Below are positions 24,759-32,094 of a DNA stretch of 64,000 bases, in pieces (position 1 is the stretch's first letter; every line of letters begins with the position of its first letter). The notes beneath the pieces were generated by a model. It saw only the letters and a program-made list of their open reading frames with translations, did no database searches and was not told where the DNA came from. Source of the DNA: Chloroflexota bacterium (GTDB lineage: Bacteria > Chloroflexota > Dormibacteria > Dormibacterales > Dormibacteraceae). Where the stretch lies: NCBI GenBank assembly GCA_005880915.1, contig VBIW01000052.1, positions 17,733-81,732 on the forward strand, given 5' to 3'. The position numbers were made by a program, and so were the translations under genes.

Positions 24759-25458
24759 ATACGAGAGGGCCGCGGTTGGCGCGGTCGCGCTGATGTTGAT
24801 CGCGGGCGCCGCGATCTTTTTCTACGCGCCGACCGACTACCTCCAGGGCCCGGTGCAGCGCATCTTCTACCTGCATGTCAGCTCCGCCATCGCGGCGTTC
24901 GGCTGCTTCGCGGTCGTCCTCGTGGGCGGCGTCATCTACCTGCGCAACGAAAGCCCCGCCGCCGACCGTTTCGCGCGCGCGGGTGCACTGGTCGGAGTGC
25001 TGTTCACGACGGTGACGCTGGTGATGGGGATGCTGTGGGCGAAGACGGTGTGGGGCGCTTTCTGGGTATGGGACGCGCGCCTCACGTCGACGCTCGTGCT
25101 CTGGATCATCTATGCCGGTTACCTGCTCGTCCGGCGGCTGGCCGACCCAGGGCGTCAGGCGGCACGACTTGCGGCCGTGGTCGGCATCTTCGGCTTCATC
25201 GACGTGCCGGTCGTGCACTTCAGCGTCACGTGGTGGAGGACCCAGCACCCCGGGCCGGTGATCATCAACGACGCCCTGCCGCCGCAGATGCTCGCCACCT
25301 TCCTGTTCACCATGGCGTGCACGGTGGCGCTGGCCGCGGTGATGATCGCGAGCCGCTACCGAATTGAAACCCTGGTCGACGAGCGGGAGCAGGTCTTCGA
25401 GCCGGCGAAGGTGCTGGTCGCGCGCGAACCGGGCGGCGTTGCCGGTCCGGTTCAATGA
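24751..25458 (+). CDS. ccmC: haem exporter/handling protein CcmC
   Basis: A 235-aa six-helix protein that loads haem onto CcmE. It has the WWD motif WGAFWVWDARLT, flanking His residues in IFYLHVSSA and VVHFSVTWWRTQH, and the expected helix order. ATG 24751 overlaps ccmB. The tail after about residue 215 (DEREQVFEPAKVLVAREP) is non-conserved. Confidence 0.94.
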   Translation: MNRYERAAVGAVALMLIAGAAIFFYAPTDYLQGPVQRIFYLHVSSAIAAFGCFAVVLVGGVIYLRNESPAADRFARAGALVGVLFTTVTLVMGMLWAKTVWGAFWVWDARLTSTLVLWIIYAGYLLVRRLADPGRQAARLAAVVGIFGFIDVPVVHFSVTWWRTQHPGPVIINDALPPQMLATFLFTMACTVALAAVMIASRYRIETLVDEREQVFEPAKVLVAREPGGVAGPVQ

Positions 25459-25568
25459 CCTATCTCGTCCTGGCCTACGCGTTTGCAGTCGCCGCTCTGG
25501 GCGGTTACCTCTTCTGGTCGCTGCGGCGCTTGCGGGAGTTGGAACGAATTCAGAGGGGCCCCTCCTAG
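25455..25568 (+). CDS. ccmD: haem exporter small subunit CcmD
   Basis: A 37-aa protein starting at ATG 25455 (ATGA overlap with ccmC). One N-terminal helix (TYLVLAYAFAVAALGGYLFW) is followed by a basic, helical cytoplasmic tail (SLRRLRELERIQRG). Size, topology and position after ccmC fit CcmD, which helps release holo-CcmE from CcmABC. Confidence 0.8.
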   Translation: MTYLVLAYAFAVAALGGYLFWSLRRLRELERIQRGPS

Positions 25569-26716
25569 TCGCGCTTGCGCGCCAGGCAGTAATCGTCGGC
25601 GGCGGTCCCGCCGGCGACGCCGTCGCGGCGGGTCTTCGCGACGTCGGGTTCGATGGGGGAATCACTCTCGTTGGCGCGGAGCCGAATCCGCCCTACGAAC
25701 GACCGCATCTGTCCAAGGGCTACCTCACGGGCACAGTGAAGCGAGAACGCCTTCCGCTCCGGCCGGCCGCCCAGTATCGAGAGCTCGGTGTCGAGCTCGT
25801 GCCGGGACAGCGGGTGGTCGAGCTTGGCCTGGAGCGACGGTCGGTCGAGCTCGAGAACGGAGCGACCATCGCCTGGGATTGCCTGTGCATCGCGACCGGC
25901 TCCGACGCGCGGCGCCTGCCCGCCCTGGAGGATGCGCTGTATCTCCGCGAGCTGCCACAGGCGGAGCAGCTTCGCGGCCTGATCGAGCGTCGCGAACCGC
26001 TCGACATCATTGGTGCGGGTTTCATCGGCTGCGAGGTTGCGGCCGTCGCCGTGCAGAAAGGGTGCGCGGTGACGGTGCACGAGGCGCTCGAGCAGCCGCT
26101 GCTGCGAGTCCTGGGCTCCGAGCTCGGCGGGTACCTCGCCGGCGTGCATCGCACCCATGGGGTGGACCTTCGGACGAGTGTCGCCTCGACGCCACGCCCC
26201 GAAGGCAACTTGCTGGTCGCGGTGGGATCGGTGCCGCGAACCCAGTCGGGTCTGCGACTCGACGGCGGGATTGTGGTCGACGAATTCGGCCGGACCTCGG
26301 CGCCGGATGTTTACGCCGCAGGCGACGTCACGAAGCACTTCAGCCCGCTGTTCGAAACCCATATCCGCGTCGAGCACTTTCAAACCGCTCAACGCCAGGG
26401 TTTCGCGGTCGGGCGAGCGATGGCCGGCGGGACCGAACCTTACAGCGAGATCCCCTGGTTCTGGTCCGACCAGTACGACCTCAACCTGCAGTACGCCGGG
26501 GCCGGCCTGGCGTGGGATGAGACTGTCATCCGAGGTGCCCTTGGCGCTCCGCCTTTCTCGGTCTTCTATCTGCGGGGCGGAAGGCCTATCGCAGTGGCCG
26601 GCGTCAACGACCACCACACCGTCGCGCGGGCGCGGCGACTGATGGGGGAGAGAAAGCGCGTCAGCGCTCAGCAGCTGGCCGATCCGAGCTTTGACCTTCG
26701 GCGAGCCCTTGCCTGA
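25565..26716 (+). CDS. ferredoxin/rubredoxin reductase-like FAD-NAD(P) oxidoreductase
   Basis: About 383 aa. FAD motif AVIVGGGPAGDAVAAGL, PYERPHLSKGYL, a second Rossmann motif IIGAGFIGCEVAAVA for NAD(P)H, YAAGDVTKH near the flavin, and the reductase C-terminal domain with PWFWSDQYDLNLQYAG, as in ferredoxin reductases of oxygenase or P450 systems. No ferredoxin or oxygenase is next to it. The frame has no ATG/GTG/TTG near the expected start. CTA 25565, overlapping the ccmD stop as CTAG, precedes the FAD motif at the right distance; CTG 25514 is an alternative. Confidence 0.88.
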   Translation, partial: LVALARQAVIVGGGPAGDAVAAGLRDVGFDGGITLVGAEPNPPYERPHLSKGYLTGTVKRERLPLRPAAQYRELGVELVPGQRVVELGLERRSVELENGATIAWDCLCIATGSDARRLPALEDALYLRELPQAEQLRGLIERREPLDIIGAGFIGCEVAAVAVQKGCAVTVHEALEQPLLRVLGSELGGYLAGVHRTHGVDLRTSVASTPRPEGNLLVAVGSVPRTQSGLRLDGGIVVDEFGRTSAPDVYAAGDVTKHFSPLFETHIRVEHFQTAQRQGFAVGRAMAGGTEPYSEIPWFWSDQYDLNLQYAGAGLAWDETVIRGALGAPPFSVFYLRGGRPIAVAGVNDHHTVARARRLMGERKRVSAQQLADPSFDLRRALA

Positions 26717-27260
26717 GCATCGGTGCCAGTCCGTAAACGATGCGCTCGGTCAGGCCCCAGACCATGCTCTCCTCGTGTGCCAGGTAACGGAATGGCCACG
26801 GCTCCTTCGACTCCAGCCATGCGCCGTCGTCCAGGAGCCGGTCCAGCGGGATGGCCAGCACCCCTTCCAGCTCGCGCACGTCGTGGACGAACGAAGGCAC
26901 CGGCTCCGGCAAGTAGGCGACAAACGGCACCACGGAGAAATTGGTGACCGCGGCGTAGATTGGCTCCCCGGCGCCCAGTGGCACCAGGCGGCCAAGCGGC
27001 ACGCCGATCTCCTCGGCCACCTCGCGCTGTCCTGCCTCCCAGGCCGACTCGCCGGACTTGACACCGCCGCCTGGCAGCGCGACCTGGCCGGGATGGTCGC
27101 GCATGTCAGCCCGCCGCCTCACGAAGGGCACCATCCAGGCGCCGGCCTGGCGATACAGGACGAAGACCACCGCCGCGGGCCGGGCGCCCTTCCGGAAGGC
27201 GCCCCAGCCCTCGACGGGCCTGAACAGGTGTTCGAGACTCTCGAGAAAGGCGTCCCTCAC
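26661..27260 (-). CDS. NUDIX hydrolase, CoA pyrophosphatase type
   Basis: A 199-aa NUDIX protein. The Nudix box GGGVKSGESAWEAGQREVAE with EIGV has all catalytic Glu/Arg residues, and DHPGQVALPGG just before it is the CoA-pyrophosphatase (UPF0035) signature. It likely cleaves CoA or CoA esters to phosphopantetheine and ADP. It begins with GTG behind a leaderless TAGCTT box and overlaps the convergent reductase gene by 56 bp at the 3' end. Confidence 0.9.
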   Translation of the reverse strand: MRDAFLESLEHLFRPVEGWGAFRKGARPAAVVFVLYRQAGAWMVPFVRRRADMRDHPGQVALPGGGVKSGESAWEAGQREVAEEIGVPLGRLVPLGAGEPIYAAVTNFSVVPFVAYLPEPVPSFVHDVRELEGVLAIPLDRLLDDGAWLESKEPWPFRYLAHEESMVWGLTERIVYGLAPMLRQGLAEGQSSDRPAAER

Positions 27261-27267
27261 AGCCGGT

Positions 27268-27273
27268 AAGCTA
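27268..27273 (-). promoter_or_regulatory. TAGCTT -10 box, leaderless type
   Basis: On the minus strand TAGCTT ends 7 bp before GTG 27260 of the NUDIX gene, in the 29-bp divergent gap. Confidence 0.4.
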
Positions 27274-27289
27274 GGAAACGTAGCTGGCC

Positions 27290-27646
27290 ATGATCGATCG
27301 AACTTCTAGCCGGATCGAGAAGCAAGAGACCGCGGTGCGCCGGGAGAACCGGCGCCGCTATGCCTTTCACCGCATGCTCCAGGCTACCGACCGCATTCTG
27401 TGGCGCCTCGAGGAAATGAATCGCGACGGAGTCACGAGGGTCCCGAAGAAAGTGCGCGCCGAGCTCTGCACGGTCGTCGCCACGATGCCCGATCACTGCC
27501 AGGAGGCCCTGCGCGACAACGGCCACGTCCAGGACACGCTCGACAGCCTGTTCGAGGTTCAGGAGCGCCTCTTCAGGTGGCGCTATCCGAACTGGCAAGA
27601 CTTCGACCCGGGCGGCGCCGACAACCAGGACATCCTGGCGAGCTAG
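27290..27646 (+). CDS. hypothetical helical protein, 118 aa
   Basis: Not recognised. A charged, almost wholly alpha-helical soluble protein with two helical halves: basic N-terminus (SRIEKQETAVRRENRRRY), then RILWRLEEMN and later QDTLDSLFEVQERLFRW. No metal or nucleotide motif; the single Cys residues are scattered. It stands alone between divergent NUDIX and convergent ZIP genes. Confidence 0.6.
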   Translation: MIDRTSSRIEKQETAVRRENRRRYAFHRMLQATDRILWRLEEMNRDGVTRVPKKVRAELCTVVATMPDHCQEALRDNGHVQDTLDSLFEVQERLFRWRYPNWQDFDPGGADNQDILAS

Positions 27647-27652
27647 GCCCGA

Positions 27653-28432
27653 CTAACCACCGACGGCGGTCAGCAGGAGGTCGGTCGAGTAGGCGGTCAG
27701 AAAGCCCGCCAGCAGGCCCCAGGCGAAGTTGGCCGGGGTGCTGATCCTCCGGCCAAGATTGAACAGCTCATTCAAGACGTACAGCAGCGCGCCCGCGGCC
27801 ACCGCGAGGAAGGCTACGGAGAAGTAGCTGGAGCTCGCGAGGTATCCGATCCAGGTGCCGAGGAACGTGGGCCCGCCGCCGATCAGGCCCGCCATGCCGA
27901 GGAACTTCCACGAGGCGGGTTTGGCCTCGGTAGTCATGGGGGCCGCGATGCCGAAACCCTCGGTGATGTTGTGGAGGGCGAACCCGGCCGCAAGGACTCC
28001 AGTGAAGGCGATGGCCCCGATGTGGGCCGATTCCCCGATCGCGAGCCCTTCCGAGAGGTTGTGGAGGCCGAGGCCGGTGGCGATTGCGAGCGCCAGGGAG
28101 CGGGGGTTGGGCGTCGGAGTGCTGTGCCTCAGGTGGCTGAAGAGGCTGCGGTTGAAGTAGACGAGGCCGAGCAGCCCCGCGCCGACTCCGAGGGCGAAGA
28201 TCGCCGCCATGGCCCCGAACGTGCTGCGCTGACCATGGAGGAGGGCCGTCTTTACGGGGTCGCCGGCGTGGGCGAGGATGTCCCAGAGCAGAAAGACCAG
28301 AATCCCGGTCGCGAAGGCATTCAGGAAGCCCTGGACCGGCTTGGGCAGGCCATGCATGCGGGCGACCGGGAGGCCCAGAAAAATGGTTCCTCCAGCGATG
28401 GCGCCCAGTAGCACCGCGGTGGCTTGGTTCAT
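27653..28432 (-). CDS. ZIP family divalent metal transporter
   Basis: A 259-aa transporter with eight helices. The metal-binding helices IV and V carry GLGLHNLSEGLAIG and FALHNITEGFGIA, the paired HNxxEG motifs that coordinate Zn, Fe or Mn during uptake. A His-containing loop (SHLRHSTPTPNPRS) precedes helix IV. Divergent from a DtxR/MntR-type regulator across a 31-bp gap, so it is a likely target, which would favour Mn or Fe as cargo. Confidence 0.92.
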   Translation of the reverse strand: MNQATAVLLGAIAGGTIFLGLPVARMHGLPKPVQGFLNAFATGILVFLLWDILAHAGDPVKTALLHGQRSTFGAMAAIFALGVGAGLLGLVYFNRSLFSHLRHSTPTPNPRSLALAIATGLGLHNLSEGLAIGESAHIGAIAFTGVLAAGFALHNITEGFGIAAPMTTEAKPASWKFLGMAGLIGGGPTFLGTWIGYLASSSYFSVAFLAVAAGALLYVLNELFNLGRRISTPANFAWGLLAGFLTAYSTDLLLTAVGG

Positions 28433-28463
28433 AGTTCTTCTATCGCGTTAGTACGCACAAAGC

Positions 28464-29156
28464 ATGCAATTAGACCAGTCTAACAATGCGCCGCCTGAGC
28501 CCTCCGAGGTCGTCTCGCGGTATCTCGAGGCCATCTATTACATGTGGTCGGAGAAGGAGCCGCTGCGGAGCTCCCGGCTGGCCGACTGGCTTGGTGTGAG
28601 CCGGCCTACCGTGGCGGTAGGACTCCGAAGGATGGCGCGCGACGGGCTCGTGCAGATGAACGGGCGGAAGGAGATCGAGCTGACCGCAGGCGGGATGCGG
28701 TCCGCCGAGTCGATCGTCCGTCGGCACAGGATCATGGAACGGTGGCTGACCGACGGCCTCGGTCTCGACTGGGTGACCGCGGACCAGGAGGCGGCTCGCC
28801 TGGAACATGCGGTGTCGGACGTTGTCGAACGACGCCTGTATGAGGTTCTTGGCCGGCCGACCACCTGCCCGCACGGAAACCCGATTCCTGGCTACTCCGA
28901 GGCGTCCCCTCGCGAGGTGAGGCTCTCGTCGCTGCGGCCGGGCGACCGGGCGAAGGTCACTCGTGTCTCCGAGGTCGCCGAACGCGAAGCCCCTTTGCTC
29001 CTCGGGTACCTCCACGAGCGTGACCTGACGCCAGGCCGGGAGGTGGCGGTACTGGAGGCCGATGAGGTCGCAAAGACCCTGCGAGTTCGGGTCGCGGAGA
29101 GTGAGGCGACGCTCAGCCATGAAACCGCCTCTAAAGTCTGGGCGGTGGTTGGGTAG
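28464..29156 (+). CDS. DtxR/MntR family metal-dependent repressor
   Basis: A 230-aa regulator: N-terminal winged helix (SRYLEAIYYMWSEKEPLRSS, then LADWLGVSRPTVAVGLRRM), metal-binding dimerisation domain (RHRIMERWLTDGLGLDWV, EHAVSDVVERRL) and a C-terminal FeoA/SH3-like domain from about residue 150. It should repress metal uptake genes when Mn or Fe is sufficient. ATG 28464 lies 9 bp after a TAGTAC box, and a palindrome covers codons 3-7, so it probably autoregulates together with the divergent ZIP gene. Confidence 0.92.
   Translation: MQLDQSNNAPPEPSEVVSRYLEAIYYMWSEKEPLRSSRLADWLGVSRPTVAVGLRRMARDGLVQMNGRKEIELTAGGMRSAESIVRRHRIMERWLTDGLGLDWVTADQEAARLEHAVSDVVERRLYEVLGRPTTCPHGNPIPGYSEASPREVRLSSLRPGDRAKVTRVSEVAEREAPLLLGYLHERDLTPGREVAVLEADEVAKTLRVRVAESEATLSHETASKVWAVVG
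28470..28483. promoter_or_regulatory. palindromic operator, probable DtxR/MntR site
   Basis: TTAGACCAGTCTAA: perfect 6-bp arms TTAGAC and GTCTAA around CA, resembling DtxR/IdeR-family half-sites (TTAG...CTAA). It lies immediately downstream of the regulator's start codon, overlapping the presumed transcription start of a leaderless message, and is 38 bp from the ZIP start codon. Confidence 0.65.
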
Positions 29157-29186
29157 CGGTGGTCAAATTTCGATCAGGAAAGAGCA

Positions 29187-29471
29187 ATGCAGGGCTCTGA
29201 CGACAGCTTTTTTCAAGAGGCCGTGGCGAACCTCGCCTTCATGCGTGGGGCCATCGGCGACAAGAACGACGGCAGATTCGTTCGCGGCCGCATCGCCATC
29301 CTCATCTGGCTCCCGGGCCTTTTGTCTGTGCTCCTGCTCGGGGCGTGGCTGCAGAGCTGGATCGTGATCGCCGCCGGGATCCCGCTGCTGCTGGTTGTGA
29401 TGTGGCTTATCGTCGTGGGCCCGCGCAACGTCGCCGCGGTGTTGCGAAGGCGCGTCCGACCGAAGGTCTAG
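29187..29471 (+). CDS. small two-helix membrane protein
   Basis: A 94-aa protein with a polar N-terminus (QGSDDSFFQEAVANLAFMRG) and two adjacent helices (about residues 36-54 and 57-78), ending in a basic tail. No family recognised. AGGAAAG ahead of ATG 29187 may be the ribosome-binding site. It ends 4 bp inside the convergent mscL gene. Confidence 0.65.
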   Translation: MQGSDDSFFQEAVANLAFMRGAIGDKNDGRFVRGRIAILIWLPGLLSVLLLGAWLQSWIVIAAGIPLLLVVMWLIVVGPRNVAAVLRRRVRPKV

Positions 29472-29878
29472 AGGGGCTGGGGCGATGTGCAAAACGCACA
29501 GCGCCGGGCGTCTTTCGGGATCTCGCTCAGGCACTCGGTGCACTTCTTGGTCGTCGGGTCAGGTGAGGGCTCCTTCTTCGACCGGGCAAGCATCGCCGAA
29601 TACGGGACGACGACGAAGAAGTAGATGACAGCGGCGATGATGACGAACGACACGATCGCGTTGATGAAGTCGCCGTAGAGGAACTTGCTGTTGTTGATCG
29701 TGAAGTAGAGGCTCGCGAAATCGGGCTTGCCGCCCACGGCGGCGATGAGAGGCGTCACCAGGTCCTTGACGAAGGCGGTGACCACGGCCGTGAAGGCGAC
29801 GCCGATGACGACCGCAATCGCAAGGTCGACCACGTTGCCACGCAGCAGAAAAGTTCTGAAGCCCCGCACAACCGTCAC
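29468..29878 (-). CDS. mscL: large-conductance mechanosensitive channel MscL with zinc-ribbon tail
   Basis: A 136-aa MscL. N-terminal helix FRTFLLRGNVVDLAIAVVIG is diagnostic, followed by the periplasmic loop (GGKPDFASLYFTINNSKFLYG) and helix 2 (INAIVSFVIIAAVIYFFVV). The C-terminal cytoplasmic bundle is followed by a Cys4 zinc ribbon, CTECLSEIPKDARRCAFC, in place of the plain charged tail. It opens under hypo-osmotic shock. GTG start overlaps the upstream dehydrogenase stop (GTGA). Confidence 0.94.
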   Translation of the reverse strand: MTVVRGFRTFLLRGNVVDLAIAVVIGVAFTAVVTAFVKDLVTPLIAAVGGKPDFASLYFTINNSKFLYGDFINAIVSFVIIAAVIYFFVVVPYSAMLARSKKEPSPDPTTKKCTECLSEIPKDARRCAFCTSPQPL

Positions 29879-30927
29879 TCCTCTATCGAAAGCACGACCT
29901 TCCCAAACTGTTCAGCCGCGTCGAGTCGTGCGAGCGCAGCCTCCACGTCCGACAACGGATACACCCGGTCGACCACCGGTTTCAGGCCATGGTCGATTGC
30001 ATCGAGCACAGCTTTGAACTCTCCGACGTTGCCCATGGTCGAACCGAGCAGGTCCATCTGGCCCCAGAAGAGGCGCGGCATCATGATCTCGGCCTTCACT
30101 CCGGACGTGGAGCCGCAGATCACCACCCGGCCGCCAGATGCGACCGAGCGCATCGACTCATTCAGCGTCGCCGGTCCGACGTGCTCGAACACGATGTCGA
30201 CTCCATCGCCCGTCTTTTCCCGCACCGCCTTGCTGAACTCGGTCGAGTCGAAGGCCGCCTCCGCGCCGATCTCGGTGGCGCGCCGGCGCTTCATGTCGGA
30301 GCGGCTCGTTGCAAACACGCGGGCACCGAGGTGCCGCGCGATGCGCACCGCCGCCACGGCGACTCCGGCGCCCGCGCCCACGACCAACACCTTCTCGCCT
30401 GCGCGGAGACGTCCTCTCGTCGTGAGCATCCGCCACGCGGTGAGGAAGGTGAGTGGAAAGGCCGCGGCCTCGCTCCACGACAGAGACTTCGGCTTGCGAA
30501 AGACGTTGCGCGCGTCGATATGGAACAGCTCGCAGGCGGTGCCGTCCGAGTGCTCGCCGACCACACCGAATCGCGCGCACCTCACGTTCTGCCCCGCCCG
30601 GCACCACTCACACTCCCAGCAGCAGACGACCGGGTAAACCACGACCTCATCGCCGGGTTGCCAGGCCGGATCACCCGAGGCATGGACCACACCCGCGCCG
30701 TCGGCTCCGATGACTCGGGGTGGCGCCACGCGCTGCGCGCCGTGGGCCATGAAGAGGTCGAGGTGGTTGATCGAGGCGGCGCGGATTGCGATCGCCACGG
30801 CGCCTGGGACAGGCTCGGTCTTCGGCCGCTCCCGGACGCGGACCCCCGCCGGCCCGAGCGGCTCCTCGTACACGGCCGCCCGTCCCTGGCTCAAAACGGC
30901 GATTTCCGTTCCGGTCGGGGGGGTCAT
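29875..30927 (-). CDS. zinc-type MDR alcohol dehydrogenase/quinone reductase family protein
   Basis: A 350-aa medium-chain dehydrogenase. GroES-like N-terminal half with structural zinc cysteines (CWECEWCRAGQNVRC) and a Rossmann half with VVGAGAGVAVAAVRIARHLG for NAD(P). The first catalytic zinc position, normally Cys in GxCGxD, reads INHLDLFMAHG, so catalytic zinc is doubtful and the enzyme may act like a quinone or enoyl reductase. Substrate unknown. Cotranscribed with mscL. Confidence 0.88.
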   Translation of the reverse strand: MTPPTGTEIAVLSQGRAAVYEEPLGPAGVRVRERPKTEPVPGAVAIAIRAASINHLDLFMAHGAQRVAPPRVIGADGAGVVHASGDPAWQPGDEVVVYPVVCCWECEWCRAGQNVRCARFGVVGEHSDGTACELFHIDARNVFRKPKSLSWSEAAAFPLTFLTAWRMLTTRGRLRAGEKVLVVGAGAGVAVAAVRIARHLGARVFATSRSDMKRRRATEIGAEAAFDSTEFSKAVREKTGDGVDIVFEHVGPATLNESMRSVASGGRVVICGSTSGVKAEIMMPRLFWGQMDLLGSTMGNVGEFKAVLDAIDHGLKPVVDRVYPLSDVEAALARLDAAEQFGKVVLSIEE

Positions 30928-31002
30928 TTGCGAAACTTAACCAAAACTGGGGCAGGTCGTTTGGGGCGCAACCATACCGTGAGCATCCTCGTTTCCAAGG
31001 CT

Positions 31003-32082
31003 ATGCGGGTTTTTGTACTCTTCGTCACCCTCGGTGCTCTGCTTTTGTCTGCGCTCCCGGCGCAGGCTCATTCCGCCCTGCCGCCTGGCCACCAGACGGT
31101 CAAGTATTCGCGCTGGGCGTACCCGAGCCAGGTCACGTACGGGCCGATCGAAAACGGGCAGGGGACCACGGGGATCGGCCCGGCCGCCGGCGCCTTCCTG
31201 ACCCTCCCCTTCATGGGCCCCCACTACATCACGTCGGTCTTCGATCACTGCTATCCCGACTACAACCAGCGCGACCATCTTTGCCGATACGACGGCACGG
31301 TTGCTTCGGCCAAAGTCGGCGGGCCGGACCCGACGTTCGACGCGGGCTTTGCGCAGAGTCCCGGCGGCCATGACTACCTGTATTACAGCGGTCATGACGG
31401 CTACGACTACGGCCTTTACTACGAACCGGTCGCCGCAGCGGCCGCTGGGCGCGTCCTCATCGCCAACTGGCTGGTCCCGGGTTGTCACACATGCCTCAGC
31501 GGCCAGACGGTCGAGATCGACCACGGAAACGGCCTGCTCACCTTCTACGGCCACCTCTCGCGGATCGACGTCTCGAAGGGCCAGTACGTTTCGCGGGGGC
31601 AGGTCATCGGCATCTCCGGGATGACAGGCAGCGCGACCGGTCCACACCTTCACTTCGGCGTCTATCACACGAACGGCGGCGGGCCTGTCGACCCGTATGG
31701 CTGGGGCGGCTCCTACGCGGATCCGTGGTCAAGGGACGTGGGTGACCTGTGGATCGGCGGCTCGCCTCGGTACGCGGGGATTGCGATGCCGCACGTCAGC
31801 GTGACCGCCGTGCCGCACGACGACAACCCCGCCGTGTTGGACGTCACGTGGTCGAGCCCCGGCGACGGAGCCCGCTTCACGGTCTTCGCGGTCGGTCCGG
31901 ACGGCAACAGGCGGCTGTGGTCGGGAAGCTCGGGTAACAACGGCGGGCAGACTTTCGCCGGCAAGCCCGGAGAGGCCTACTGGTTCTGGGCGACCGTGAC
32001 CACCAATCTCGGCTGGTGGGACGGTGGTGGATCGGACGTAGTGCGAGTTCCACACCTGAATCACGGAGCGGCCACGACCTAA
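31003..32082 (+). CDS. secreted M23 family metallopeptidase
   Basis: A 359-aa exported protein. The signal peptide MRVFVLFVTLGALLLSALPA ends at AQA-HS. The LytM/M23 domain holds the Zn ligands in SGHDGYDYGL (His and Asp) and PHLHFGVYH (HxH), consistent with cleavage of peptidoglycan peptide cross-links. A C-terminal beta-sandwich of fibronectin-III type (about residues 265-350) follows. GTG 30979 is an alternative start eight codons upstream; ATG 31003 is chosen for the standard signal peptide. Confidence 0.9.
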   Translation: MRVFVLFVTLGALLLSALPAQAHSALPPGHQTVKYSRWAYPSQVTYGPIENGQGTTGIGPAAGAFLTLPFMGPHYITSVFDHCYPDYNQRDHLCRYDGTVASAKVGGPDPTFDAGFAQSPGGHDYLYYSGHDGYDYGLYYEPVAAAAAGRVLIANWLVPGCHTCLSGQTVEIDHGNGLLTFYGHLSRIDVSKGQYVSRGQVIGISGMTGSATGPHLHFGVYHTNGGGPVDPYGWGGSYADPWSRDVGDLWIGGSPRYAGIAMPHVSVTAVPHDDNPAVLDVTWSSPGDGARFTVFAVGPDGNRRLWSGSSGNNGGQTFAGKPGEAYWFWATVTTNLGWWDGGGSDVVRVPHLNHGAATT

Positions 32083-32085
32083 TAT
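32080..32085 (+). promoter_or_regulatory. TAATAT -10 box, leaderless type
   Basis: TAATAT overlaps the stop of the M23 gene and is followed by 9 bp and GTG 32095. Confidence 0.5.
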
Positions 32086-32094
32086 CGTTCGGTC

